This document shows positions 10,013-21,700 of a DNA stretch of 64,000 nt, in pieces. This stretch comes from Symsagittifera roscoffensis (lineage: Eukaryota > Xenacoelomorpha > Acoela > Convolutidae), in the NCBI RefSeq assembly GCF_963678635.1, contig NC_087065.1, positions 56,510,397 through 56,574,396 on the forward strand. The letters run 5' to 3'. Position 1 is the stretch's first letter, and each line of letters starts with the position of its first letter. The notes under the pieces were generated by a model. It did no database searches. It saw nothing but the letters and a program-made list of their open reading frames with translations, and was not told where the DNA came from. The position numbers and the translations under genes were made by a program.

Positions 10013-11611
10013 CTATTTTTTGGCTTTATTCTTTTTGGGATAAACTGGAGCCGAATCGCCCGACTCATCGTCCTCGTAATTGTTATAAGTCAGATCGGAG
10101 TCTAGCTTAGAGGATGGCTTACGTCTGTATTCGCTCCCGCTTGACATGGTAGTGGGCTTTGTGGAGCCTTGCGGCTGGCTTGTCACCATACTAGGACTGT
10201 CAGATGAAGCACCTCGTCCGAGAGTTTCAACATCCACGTCAATGCTTCCGGCACCTTGTTGCGAATCACCAGGCAAAACATTCGAGGAGCGACTTGCTTT
10301 TCCGTGAAGCTTCCTAGAGGCTCTCGCGCCCGATACGCCATGGATATGCTGGGATGAACTGGATGTCGATGAGGACTTTCTGGACTGAACTGTTGGATAC
10401 GAATTGGACTCTCCTTGACTCCGAACTGCGCTTGATGGTTTGGTTGACGTTTCATTTTCAATGTTTTCACTTTGAATATTTATACTAGGATCTCTCCGAC
10501 TACTTTCCGCTTGTGATCTACTCGCCATAGAACGAACAGCACTCGAACCTTGACTTGTTCCGTGACTACTTCCAGCAGTGCGTGATCGAGTACTGCGCAT
10601 TGACTTTGCACCCGAGCCGCTTATTCGACTTTCTGGACCATTGGCTTGGCTCCCAATTTGTTCCTCCTGCTCAGGTTGCGATTGGCTCTGGTTTATCGAC
10701 TGCAACTTTGTATTACGACTGCTTTTTGGCATTCTGCTACTTTTGGCGGTCGATCTTTGCGTATTCTCTGGCTCGTTTCTGGCAAGGCTCTGACTCATCG
10801 CGGTTTCTCGGTTCGGCACACTTCGCATTATAGTGGCGCTTTTAGCCGTCGATCGTTGCTGAGAAGCTGGGCGGCTCGGTTTTTGCTCTGGTGACGAATC
10901 TCGGCTCATAGCCGTATCTCTGTTTGGAACGCTTCGCATAACACTTGCGCTCTTAGCGGTGGGTCTTTGTTGCGATGCAGTGGCTCCACTTGGCTTTTGA
11001 GCGGGTGATGAATCGCGACTCATGGCTGTTTCTCTATTGGGGATACTTCTCATTGCACTGGCGCTTTTAGCTGTCGATCGTTGTTGCGATGCTGCACCAC
11101 TTGGTTTTTGCTCTGGTGAAGAATCCCGGCTCACTCCTGTTTCTCTGCTTGGTGCGTTCCGCGACGTTCTCGCGCTCTTTGCGGCGGAGCGTTGTTGCGA
11201 TGCTACACCACTTGGTTTTTGCTCTGATGAAGAATCCCGGCTCACTCCTGTTTCTCTGTTTGGTGCGTTCCGCGACGTTCTCGCGCTCTTTGCGGTGGAG
11301 CGTTGTTGCGATGCAGGTGCTCTTCTTTGTTTTCGAGCTGGCGACGTATCTCGATCTTGGTCGTTCCGATGTACACCTCGTGACGTCTTAGAACGATCTT
11401 GTGGCGCCTCGCTTCTGACAACACTTCCAGTGTTCCTTGATCCGTTGGTTCTCTGGTCGGCGTTCAGACTTCTATCCGAGTGCATGCTTCGGTTTCTAGT
11501 CGAGTTTGCGGGACTATTTATTGGAGGTAGTTTGGTTCTGGCTCGTCCGTCAGCACTGCGATCCGAAGCTGCCGAGTGACTGTCGGCGTGAGCACCTCCG
11601 TGCATTACATG
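10013..11611 (-). CDS. Ser/Arg-rich disordered protein with 37-residue repeats, intronless
   Basis: An unbroken frame of 530 residues from the ATG at 11605-11603 to TAG at 10013. I do not recognise the family. The composition is dominated by Ser, Arg, Gln, Ala, Pro and Thr, predicting a disordered basic protein. The N-terminal half carries about five or six tandem units of roughly 37 residues, each built on a SQQRSTAKSA core, then RETxxSRDSSxEQKPSG. The tail is basic (KKNKAKK). There is no signal peptide or membrane segment. A TTTTAG acceptor sits six bases before the ATG (exon edge 11611), as at BAG6. It is 277 bp downstream of the stop of the long - strand gene, so a downstream cistron of the same transcript is possible. 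The phase at 11611 does not match the phase-1 splice pattern of that gene, arguing against an alternative last exon. Confidence 0.75.
   Translation of the reverse strand, partial: HVMHGGAHADSHSAASDRSADGRARTKLPPINSPANSTRNRSMHSDRSLNADQRTNGSRNTGSVVRSEAPQDRSKTSRGVHRNDQDRDTSPARKQRRAPASQQRSTAKSARTSRNAPNRETGVSRDSSSEQKPSGVASQQRSAAKSARTSRNAPSRETGVSRDSSPEQKPSGAASQQRSTAKSASAMRSIPNRETAMSRDSSPAQKPSGATASQQRPTAKSASVMRSVPNRDTAMSRDSSPEQKPSRPASQQRSTAKSATIMRSVPNRETAMSQSLARNEPENTQRSTAKSSRMPKSSRNTKLQSINQSQSQPEQEEQIGSQANGPESRISGSGAKSMRSTRSRTAGSSHGTSQGSSAVRSMASRSQAESSRRDPSINIQSENIENETSTKPSSAVRSQGESNSYPTVQSRKSSSTSSSSQHIHGVSGARASRKLHGKASRSSNVLPGDSQQGAGSIDVDVETLGRGASSDSPSMVTSQPQGSTKPTTMSSGSEYRRKPSSKLDSDLTYNNYEDDESGDSAPVYPKKNKAKK
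10730..11320 (-). repeat. Coding tandem repeat, about 111-bp units
   Basis: On the + strand the same block ('CTTTxGCxGTCGATCGTTGTTGCGATGC'-like) recurs at about 10838, 10950, 11066, 11177 and 11288, i.e. every 111-114 bp, plus a more diverged unit near 10730. The units keep the frame of the Ser/Arg-rich protein. Confidence 0.85.
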
Positions 11612-11888
11612 CTAAAATTGACAAAGTTTGCAGTAGTCATTGAAATTTAACTCCGGTCAAACTGAAGCAAAACAGCTCAAATGAAAATTTAAAATTAAAA
11701 CAATTTAAATTACCCTCCATTTTAGCATTTTGAAAAAGAGCCTCTCATTTAATACTCAAAATTTCTAAAATGCTAATTTTTTTGTTTCTTATTTTGCTTT
11801 GTTTTTTTAAAAATATTGGGTCATCTAGTTTAAATATTCAAAGCGATTGGATTTTTGCTTTCACAATTCATGGCAATGCGCCAGTGTT
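11612..11888 (-). other. Possible intercistronic region between two - strand genes
   Basis: AT-rich, 277 bp, between the stop of the 17-exon gene (11889) and the acceptor-like site of the Ser/Arg-rich gene (11611). No ORF. Confidence 0.4.
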
Positions 11889-12721
11889 TTATAAGATATT
11901 GTAGAGATGATCTTCCCAAAAACAGTAAGTGCAACTGACCTTTGGCTTTTCTCGCTCCACCCAGACCACTTCTTTGTTATTGTGGGGCCACCTTCCAGGC
12001 ACAACCAACTCCTTCATTCTCTGGATCTCCTGTTCAAAAGTCCTCTTGCTAATCTGTTTTGGCAAATCGTAGAACAAGTCAATCCCTTTATAAGTCTCAT
12101 AGGCTCTTCCACTCCCGTTTTTGTTGCGCCTTGATAGTATGTAGTGGAACTCTCCGATGTAGTTTGCGCGCTCTTCATACGCGCCTTCGATTGCCACTCC
12201 TCGATAATCGGGATCATCGCGGTCTAACATTCCTGTTTTGTGACACATAGATATCACGTGTTCTTGCTCGAAATGTCTGCCGACGTTGGGGTCCTTAATA
12301 GAGTTGTAGGGTGGTCTAACGCATTGGATTCTGGGCTTGCAAAGGTAGTACCCGTGCGACATGTAGTCACAACATACTCCGTCGAGAATGAATTTTCGCT
12401 TAAGGCGGTCCTCGAAATCCCTCTGAGAGAGGGTCTTACCCATCCCTTTGACGTATCCGATATCGCTAACAGACATGGTACTATCACCTGAAGACGAGTA
12501 TCCGTGACCAGGCTCGGGTCTGTCGCCCTCAGTCGGCTGTTTGTGGCTTCCATATGTGTAGTACTCCTCGGCTTCATCATCGTCGTCGCCCTCGCCTCTA
12601 TCGCCATAGGGATCTCCGCTTGCTCCTCTTCCAGAGCTTTGTCCTCTAGGTCGATCTCGACTCTGACTTTGACCTTGACTTTGGCTCTGAGAAGGTTCGG
12701 TAGGTATCTGATGGGCGTCGC
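11889..12721 (-). CDS. Exon 17 (last) of the giant - strand gene; C-terminal domain
   Basis: The acceptor AAATTCTAG precedes 12721; the exon starts with two bases of a split Ser codon. The first 90 residues are a Gln/Ser/Arg then Asp/Glu/Gly-rich linker (QSQSQGQSQSRDR, GDDDDEAEEYYTYG). From about 12480 a compact domain begins (GYVKGMGKTLSQRDFEDRL). It contains seven Cys residues (for example GVCCDYMSHGYYLCK, CTYCFWEDH) and ends ...DHLYNIL-stop. The Cys/His pattern could suit metal binding or disulfides, but it matches no motif I know. It is much less biased in composition than the other exons, so it is probably the functional end of the protein. Confidence 0.85.
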
Positions 12722-15700
12722 CTAGAATTTTGCTGCTGAAGTTATTAATACTAGTTTGAGCTACATTATATCAAATACATTATATAAATTTATATCAAAG
12801 TCAGGTACCTAAAATAATCATCGGAATGGGTCGAAGGATTTATCATAATAAAGCTGTTTTAGCCGTGATTTGAACTACATCAAAAAAATTTCGTCTAGTT
12901 TTTGATTTTTTCGTCTAATTTTCTGCGAAAAAAGCGAGCAAGCAGGCTTGTAATAGGCCTATAATTTAATTTATTAAACTAACTTGTACTAGTCTTATTA
13001 GTAATTCAAAAATCTTCTAGCTCTTGTTTGGGAATGAAATATTTCAGAACGCTCAAAATATTTTCTGCAAAATTTTTTTCGAGAAGTTAGATTAATGAAA
13101 AATCTGTTTTATGAGGAAACTGTTGTCAAATGTACTCAATTTACTATCGAAGTTATACGCCTTCTCTTAGATTCACTGATCACACCAAAAACAAAAACGA
13201 CGCAATTAAAAAAAACATTTTTTAGTTTTTTAATGAATATGGTCGAAATTTTTGCGCTGCTTGCACAGCAACCGGCTATTTTAGTTTTATTTTGAACTTG
13301 AACAATATCGTAAAATCAATAAAGCCTCACATATTTGTTGCAGTTTGTCGAAATAATCAAATAATCGATTTTTCCAATTCAATCCGAAGTTAGATAAAGA
13401 TCTGCTCATGTGTAAATAACGGCAAGCTGTCGTCGCGATTACTTACTGTAGACTGGGACTACTTCTACCTCGACCCCCCTGCTAGGATCCCGAGGGTCGT
13501 CGTACTGCTCGTCGTCGGGTCTGTTCGAGTCATACGAGTTGAATTGCTCTCCTCCTGTCTGGGTGCTGGGGTGGTCATGTGACCCACTATGGGGGTATCT
13601 GTCACCCTGATCTCTTCTCTCCGGCTGGGTCCCGGCGGGAGTCTTGATCACACTTCGTGTCACTTCAGTTTGATTCTTACCCCGTGATGTTTCTAATAAA
13701 GTTACATTACAATGATGATTTTAGCAAGTTTTCAACTTATGCTTATGATACGTCTACATTGGAACTAGTAGGAATGAATCTACTTCTTAGCCGTTGCAGC
13801 TCAACCGTGAAGCTCAAAATGCTGAATGTATCGGTTCGTGTTCCCACATGCTAATTTTTTTGGCAAATGTTAGATAATACTTATTCGCTATTAATCAAAA
13901 GAAATGTCTCTCAATGTAAGACCTGCGTCGCTGGTCATTTCACTCGGTGACTCCAGGGGCGTGACTCCGTGGAAACCTTTGCTGCCCTGGCTGTCTCTGT
14001 TGCTGTCTGGGCCCCCTGGGGTAGTCCTGGTGGCACTGGTGTGGTCACTCAGCCCGTCGTCATCGCTCGCATTACTTTTCGTCTTCCTTGAACTTCTGCT
14101 CATCGAAGCTCCTAGATGATGGATAAGTCTTAAGCACTGTTGGACTAATCTATTATCTATTATATATTTAAATGCGGGCTTCACTATCTCGCCATGTTTA
14201 AGCTTTTTCAACGTATTATTTTTGCATGTTTAAGCTATATCGTATATTGCAATGGTTAAGAATTTTTTTCGATTTTCTTATTTGATGTTAGTGGTTATTT
14301 TACCGAGTTTAAATTAAGCAGCCCAATATCGAATTAGGGGTTGCGAATTTGGCCTCCAATTTTGAATGCCCGAATCATTTTAGTTAACGAGATTAGACGA
14401 TTTTTGAGATTTTTTCAAAAATTTTCAGAAATTTCAATTAACAAAATAATTTACAAAACTTGAAGTTCCCAACCCTGTTGTTGGGTGCTGTCAGAGTACT
14501 ATAAGGAGTTACAAATCTTGCCTCCAAATATGACTGTTCAAATCCTTGTAGTTTTCGAGATATGACGTTTTTTGTGATTTTTTCAAAAAATTTTCAGAAA
14601 ACTTATATTAATTTTTTTCGCAAAATCTGAAATTCTCAACCCTGTAGTTGGGTCCTGATAGAGTATTCTCAAATATTGCGAATCTTGCCTCCAAATATGA
14701 CTGCTCAATTCTTTGTAGTTTTCGAGATATGATGTTTTTTTGTGATTTTTTCAAAAATTTTCAGAAAATTTTAAATTAATATTTCAAAATTTGAAATTCC
14801 CAATTTTGTAGTTGGGTGCTGTCAGAGTACTCTATGGAGTAACAAATCTTGCCTCCAAATATGACTGCTCAAATCCTTTTAGTTTTCGAGATATGACGTT
14901 TTTTGATTTTTTCAAAAAATTTCAGAAAACTTATGTTAGTTTTTTTCGCAAAATCTGAAATTCCTAACCCTCTAGTTAGGTCCTGCCAGAGTACTATCAA
15001 GGATGGCGAATCTCCCTCCAAATATGACTGCACAAATCCTTGTAGTATTCGAGATCTGATATTTTTTGTGATTTTTTCAAAAATTTTCAGAAAATTTTAA
15101 TTAATTATTTCTCAAAATTTGAAATTCCCAACCTTGTAGTTGGGCGCTGTCAGGGTACTCTAAGGAGTTACAAGTTTTGCCTCCTAATATGACTGTTCAA
15201 ATCCTTGTATTTTTTGAGATATGACGTTTTTTGTGATTTTTTCAAAAAATTTTCAGAAAACATATTCATTTTTTCGTGAAATCTGAAATTCCCAACCCTG
15301 TAGTTGGGTCCTGTCAGAGTAATCTCGAAGATTGCGAATCTTGCCTGCAAATATGACTGCTCATTTCTTTGTAGTTTTCGAGATATGACGTTTTTGTGAT
15401 TTTTTCAAAAATTTTCAGAAAACTTCAGAAAGTTTAAAATAATAATTTTTCAAAATTTGAAATTTCCAACCCCATAGTTCGGTGTTGTCAGGGTACTATA
15501 AAGAGTTGCAAAGCTTACCACATGTGACTGCTAAACGCGACTGCTCAAATTCTTTTAGTTTTCGAGATGTGACGTTTTTTGATTTTTTCAAAATTTCTCG
15601 AAGAACTTATCTACAAGGAAATTCAAAAAATTTGAAAGTACTAACTTGATGAAGATACAATTTTATTGTCAGCGTACACCCAGGCATCTCAAATCTTGCC

Positions 15701-18700
15701 TCTTAATATGAATGCTCAAATCTTTTTGCTTTCCGAGATAAGACGTTTTTTTGATTTTTTTTTCGGGAAACTTAGGTTTAAAAAAATTCACAAAGTTTTG
15801 GATTCCTTACTCTATAGTAGGGTGCTCTCAGGGACTCTCAGTGGTTGCAAATCTGGCCTCCAAATTTCTCCAGAGGCCCATTAAGTTTTCGAGATGACGC
15901 TTTTAAAATGGGAATTCAAAAAATTTAAAAGATCGAAATTACCAACCCTGTCATTGGGTGCAGTCAGAGTACACTAAATGTTTGCAGATGTTGTTTCCAA
16001 ATTATGCGGTTTTTCATGAGCTGTCGAAAAATTTCGAAGCACCGAAGGTGCGTTAAACGCTAGTCTTTTTGAAGATTCATTTTGGCAAAAGTATTAATTT
16101 AGCCAAAATTATTCATTTAGGCGAAAGTGTTCATTTAGGCATGAATGGTTCCTTTTCTCAAAACGTAAATTGTGAATCGACCATTTTGACAAAATATCCT
16201 CATTATACTATTTCTTCCACGAACCGAAATCAAATTGGTTGGACTAAAAGATAATTGACAATTTTTTAATCCAACCTGCAAGCTTTTATTCTATCTTTTT
16301 CCCGCGCCCTTAATATTTACCGCCCATCCTTTTCCATACTTTGAGAAAAGTCGCTGGGAAGTTTAAATATCTGTTCTATTCAACATTTATTAGGCTTGTA
16401 TTGTTGCCATAAATATTGATGAGGTTTTAATCTAGAAAGTTTGGATTGAAATCAAGTTTATTTTTTGTTTTACACTTTAAACTAACCCAGATTGGAAGCG
16501 TTTGTGTTTGGCGGAGGAGGCGGCGGGTAGTTCGAGTCGTCTGATTTAGACATGGGCCCACTTTTTTCTCCATTAGTCCTGTTGCCTCTGCTTTTCCTGC
16601 TGGGCACGTTGAGAGACCTGGACAAAACAAACGCAATGAGAGATCTTGAAAAAGAGCACAAGAATCTAAGTGAAACGTGCGTAATCCGTTCACAGAAAAA
16701 ACTTTAGACCTTCCAGATCAAAATTTCTAGCAAAAACATAGCCAACAGACAGTTGGAAAAGAGTCAATGACGGCAAGAAAACTGGAAAAAAGACTAATTT
16801 TTAAAAAAAAAATCTTATTTTTCGAATTTCCAAGAAAGAAATTATATGGCTTTAAAGATCTGTGAACTTCTAGAACAGTTCATGTGCTGTTTTTTGGTAA
16901 AGTTCACGCAATTTGAGAAGAATGGATCAAGAGGTAAACTTTATTTTGCTAGAAAATTCGATAATTAAATTCCACGTTCGAAACTAGAAGTTGATCACGT
17001 TTTTTGTGACCTTTACTCTTTCGCTGTTCGATGGTGGAGTTTGTCTTCCTGTTAACAAAGAAAAGTCAAACCACGAAAAGTCAAACCACGAAAAAGTATT
17101 TTTGAGCTTGAACAAATTTAAGACTTTTCTTAAAAAATGAAAAAAAAAATCATCGCGACCTATACTGGAGAAAGAAAGTAACGCAACCAAACAATGTTCA
17201 AAACTGAAAAAAAATCCCTATGAAACCTTGTGATCAGAAAATTGTTTCATTCCTTGTGTGAAAATAAAACGTTAGAAACACATTTTTGTCTGAATCATGA
17301 ATTGAAACAGAAACAAAATTGAAATCTGACAGTGGGCCCCTTACATCAAAGGAACAAAATTCGTATATTTGGATCCGGAAAAAAACCAGTTAGAACCGAA
17401 TTTTTATAATTTCATTATTTGAGAGATGCAACTTCACAGTTTTTTCAGCACGGCTTAGAAACGGTTTGCAAAAATTGCTGTACTTTTATCAATAAAAATC
17501 TTGAAAAATGAGCTTACTTTAGTTTTTTCTCTAAAATTTTTCATTTTTTTTGCAATTTTCTCTGATAAAAACTAGGTTTATCACTCTAGGGGCAAAAACT
17601 ACCATAGTAGTCATCAATTTATTTTGTCTGGTCACAAAACTTTCTCTCATTTTGTTTTTATTATCTTAAGTTGCGTTACTTTTTTCTCCAGTATATATAA
17701 GAGTCTAAACTATAAGAGTCTTAAAAATGTGATGACGAACGCGTTACGTTAAATTTGCTTTCGCGCATCTGAAAAGTGAAGTTAGGCCACAAAACATGCA
17801 GCTTCAATTGGGAGCATGGCTACCTGGTGCGCGACTCCTGGTCATCTGTTCTGTCGGCTCCGCCTATTTTGCTCCTAGTTCTGCTCTGCGTCTCACTACT
17901 GGGACCCTCCTCGCCCTCTTTGAATGTTTCTTCGTTAGGGTATCGACGGTAGTCGCCCTCAGTGTACTCGCCTCGGCTTCAAACGAAAATTATATTTAGT
18001 TTCTTATTTAATTTCAAATTTTGTTTTAATGACACTAAAAACTTCGCTTTATATGAAATTTAAAAAATGATTCGAAATTTAAGACTTTTGACATTTCGAA
18101 GCTAGTTGATTTTATATAGATGCTATTCCAAAAGATAAAATAACAGATGAAAAGCTGTATCGGTGTCATTAAAAATATTATTTTGTTCATAATTTTTTTT
18201 AGAACTGGCATAAAATTTCTGAAGTGCAAGCTTACTTCTCATTGTCTTCGTCGTATTCACTGTATTGATCTCGGTTGCCAGTCGTGTCTGTTTCTGACGA
18301 CGTCATCTTCATAGTTGTGTTTGCGGCCGACCTGGAAGGATTCTTCGTGTCATACTCACTGTCAGGGTATTGCGAGCTAAATGTTGACTCGTTCATGTGG
18401 GACTGTCGGTCTTTCACGAACGGTTCTTCGGTAGCTGTCGACCGACGTTGTGTTCCCGACGGACGTCTCGGTTGATCGTCGTATATGATTTTTATACTAC
18501 CCGTACCCGACTCGGCAGAATCTCGACGTCCAGGAGCCCCTGGTTGCTTCGGAGGAGCATTATCTTTTTCGTTTTCCTCCTGCTCGTAAAAAGTTTGGCT
18601 CGGAAAAGATGGCCGTGAACTTCGTGACATCTTCTCGTTACTGGCGCTACCTTCAGAGTTTTTGGGAATGTCGGTGTAGGCACTTGGTATGACTGATTTA

Positions 18701-21700
18701 TCAGCTGTCGTATCTTCGTCGTTGACATTCGTCGGCTTTGAATCTGATTCAGTAGCTGTTTTTATTTTCGGCTGCTGGCCTCGCCGTGGGCTCCCTTTCT
18801 GGGCTGAAGGAGCGCGATCGCTCAGTTCTTGAGTTGGTGCTTCAGAATAGATATTATCAAATTTAGAATGCTTTTGTGTTCTACTGTCGACACTTTCTTC
18901 ATCAGCTTTGACCCTTGGAATGGAACCAGGTTGTGATCCAGCTACCGAAGCGTTCACTGACTCCATTCCTCTTAGCGGCTGTCTATCAGAAACTGGACCA
19001 GAACTTCTACTGTTTGACAGCCCCTGAGAAGCTTTTGGACTCTTCTCTTGACTTGGATCCGAAGGTCGTGGTATTCTGTCACTTGCTGGATCTTGACTTC
19101 CGCCAGTTTGTTCAGGTCTTGTCGGAGATCTTTCCCCAGCTTCCATCTCATCTACTTCCTCTTCTACTGGTTTTTGGGACAGCGAACCATCTGACTGTTT
19201 AGTGGGTACTGCTCGAGAACTTACATGACTCAAAGATTTCCCTTCTTCTTCGGGTACCTGCTCGACATCAAAATAAAGAGTTCCAGGCTTAATGCTTTCG
19301 GCAACTGAAGTTCGAATATGCGAGATGCTGTCTCTAGCCTCATTTTCAGGATCGTCGTTATCAACCATTGACTTGGAACCACCTCCAGGAGCCCTACTAG
19401 ATTGCGGATCGGCGTCATAGCTAGATTTAGGACCCTTTGATGCCGCTTGATTAGACGGAGGTTTATCGTTTGGCTGTGCAGAATCTGCTCCGTCATCCGC
19501 CTCCGACGCCTGGGGTCGGGTACCATCGTCCAAAACTCCTGTTTTTGGCTGCGAGCCGCTTCCTTTAGAGGTTTCTCTGGAAGGTCTAGCCCCATCGTCC
19601 AAAACTCCCTCTTCTTCCACTGGGCCTCCAACTTCGACCGATTGTGTAGGCTTTTTTCCTTCATTCATTACTCCAGTGTTTTCATCTGAAATCCCCGCTT
19701 CAACCGATTCCTTTGGAGGTCCAGAACCATCTGGGGAAGTTCCGGTTTTGGACTTGGGCGCCCGGCCAGATTGGGGTCCCGTAAGAGTTGCACTCTCTTG
19801 ATCCTCTTCCGCAATGTCTTGCTTATTGCTCTGGTCAGTTGGATAGTAGGCGTTCTCTCGTGTGCTGGAGGTGGTCTTCCTGCTTGTGCTTCCCATATTA
19901 GCCACGCTCAAGTTCTCCTCCACGCTACTCTTTTTATCTCTGTCTGCAAACAGTCGCTTCCAGTTTTAAACACTTTATTTGTTATCACCTAGTGGTTAAA
20001 ATCTTAAATCATAGCCAACTGACACTTGGAAAAGAGTAATGAACGCAAGTAAACTGAAAAAAAACTGAGTTTTTTTTTCAAAAACCTTCAACTTTAGGAT
20101 TTCGAGGAACAAATCGATGTCCTTAAAGCTCTTTGAATTTCTAGAACAATTTATGATTGGCACTTTTCTTTCTGATACTATTAAGCCATCTTGAGAAAAC
20201 CGGATCGTTAGGGAAAGTTTTCATTCCGCTGCGCTAGAAATTTAAAAATTAAATTTCACTTTCGAATCTAGAAATCGTTCGTTTTTTACGCCATTTGCAC
20301 GTTCGTATTTGGAGAGTGCTATTTATGTAACTTTCAGCAGATGAATTTTAATTGAACTCAAAAAGTGCATATATACCTAAATGCATTCATAAAAGAATTA
20401 ATATGTATGAATGCACATCTGTAGTGTTAGAGCATTTTAATTTTTAACTGATTGGTAAATTACTAGCGTATAAGTTTTTATAGTGTCGCCAAAAGTGTAC
20501 CTCTTGCAGCGAATGTGGCTCTGTTCGGGTTCTCGTCGAAATTGAATTCACTCGCCTCTTCTGTCTTGTTGGGATCTAAATCGTTAACACTTTGCGGCAC
20601 CATTTGAAAATTGGGGAGGAAATTTGTATTCGGGCGTTTTAATTTTTTCTAAAAATTTTTTTTGACGCAAAATCAGCTACCGCAAATAATCATTGGTCAG
20701 GGTAGAGTTATATTTCATAATAAAGCCCTTTCAGACGTGATTCGAACATAAAAAATATGCAACTTTCTTCTCACTCGAGAAAAACTGGTTTGAATTTTAT
20801 GATTTTCAAGTGTAAGATGGAGCGAATAAAGCAAATAGAGCTTTATTGTTCCGCCCATTTGAAAAGTATGGAGGAACTTTTTATTGATGTGTAATTGTTT
20901 TTTTATTTTTTTTTGTTTTCCACGCAAAATCAGCTACTACAAACAATCATCGGATGGGTCGAGTGACATCCCTTTTAGTAGTGATTGACGCCCTTTTAGT
21001 ACTGATTCGAACGACATAAAAAAATTTGTAAAATTTTTCTCAGTATCGAGAAAAACTGGTTTTAAATTTTTGGTTTTTAACAGATGTCGGATCAAGTTAG
21101 CATCCTCCCCCTAAACAGATCAAGCTAAAATCATCCACCCAACTGTTTAATTTGAATTGAAATTGCTATAATTGCGTTGAAATAATTCAATACGATGGGC
21201 TGAAAATACCGACATTGAACCAAGTTTACTTCCTCCCCCCTCATCCGATTTAGGGGGAAGGATGTTAACTTTGCCACAAATGAATACTGTTAGTTTTGGC
21301 TTTTTGTCACCTGTTTTCATCTGCTGTGCAGTCTTTTTCTTGCCCTCGGGGTCTTGCACTGTGACTGTGCTGGGCAGCGGAGTCACGTTACCTCCGTCTT
21401 CGTCGTCGTCGTCCGGGTTCACCTGCAGATTATCAGACGGTCGCTTTGAGTCTTCTTCGTCACCGTCTGAAATTTCCAGACGAAGTGGGTAAATTTAACT
21501 AAGAAAATCGTTAATTTTCAATTAAATCCTTTTAAAAGCAAAAACTTTGAATAAGATGTAGATTTAAAGAGAAAGTGAAAGAAATGCTTTTTGAAAAAAA
21601 ATTTTCCACTATCAAAACCCTTCATTATTCCGAGCATTCAAAATGGGGCAGAACTTTATATTCGGGTGTGTTTTACTTTTTTCTTTATGTTTTCCACGCT

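Noticed and set aside
11022-11579. 185-codon + strand frame
   Set aside because: It is the antisense shadow of the repeat region of the Ser/Arg-rich - strand gene; leucine/serine-rich composition follows from the reverse frame.
14336-16010. CRISPR array
   Set aside because: Units are 160 bp and contiguous without unique spacers in an animal genome; a satellite.
19230-19664. 144-codon - strand frame inside exon 12
   Set aside because: An alternative frame of the same strand within the 568-residue exon; the chosen frame is longer and phase-consistent with both neighbours.
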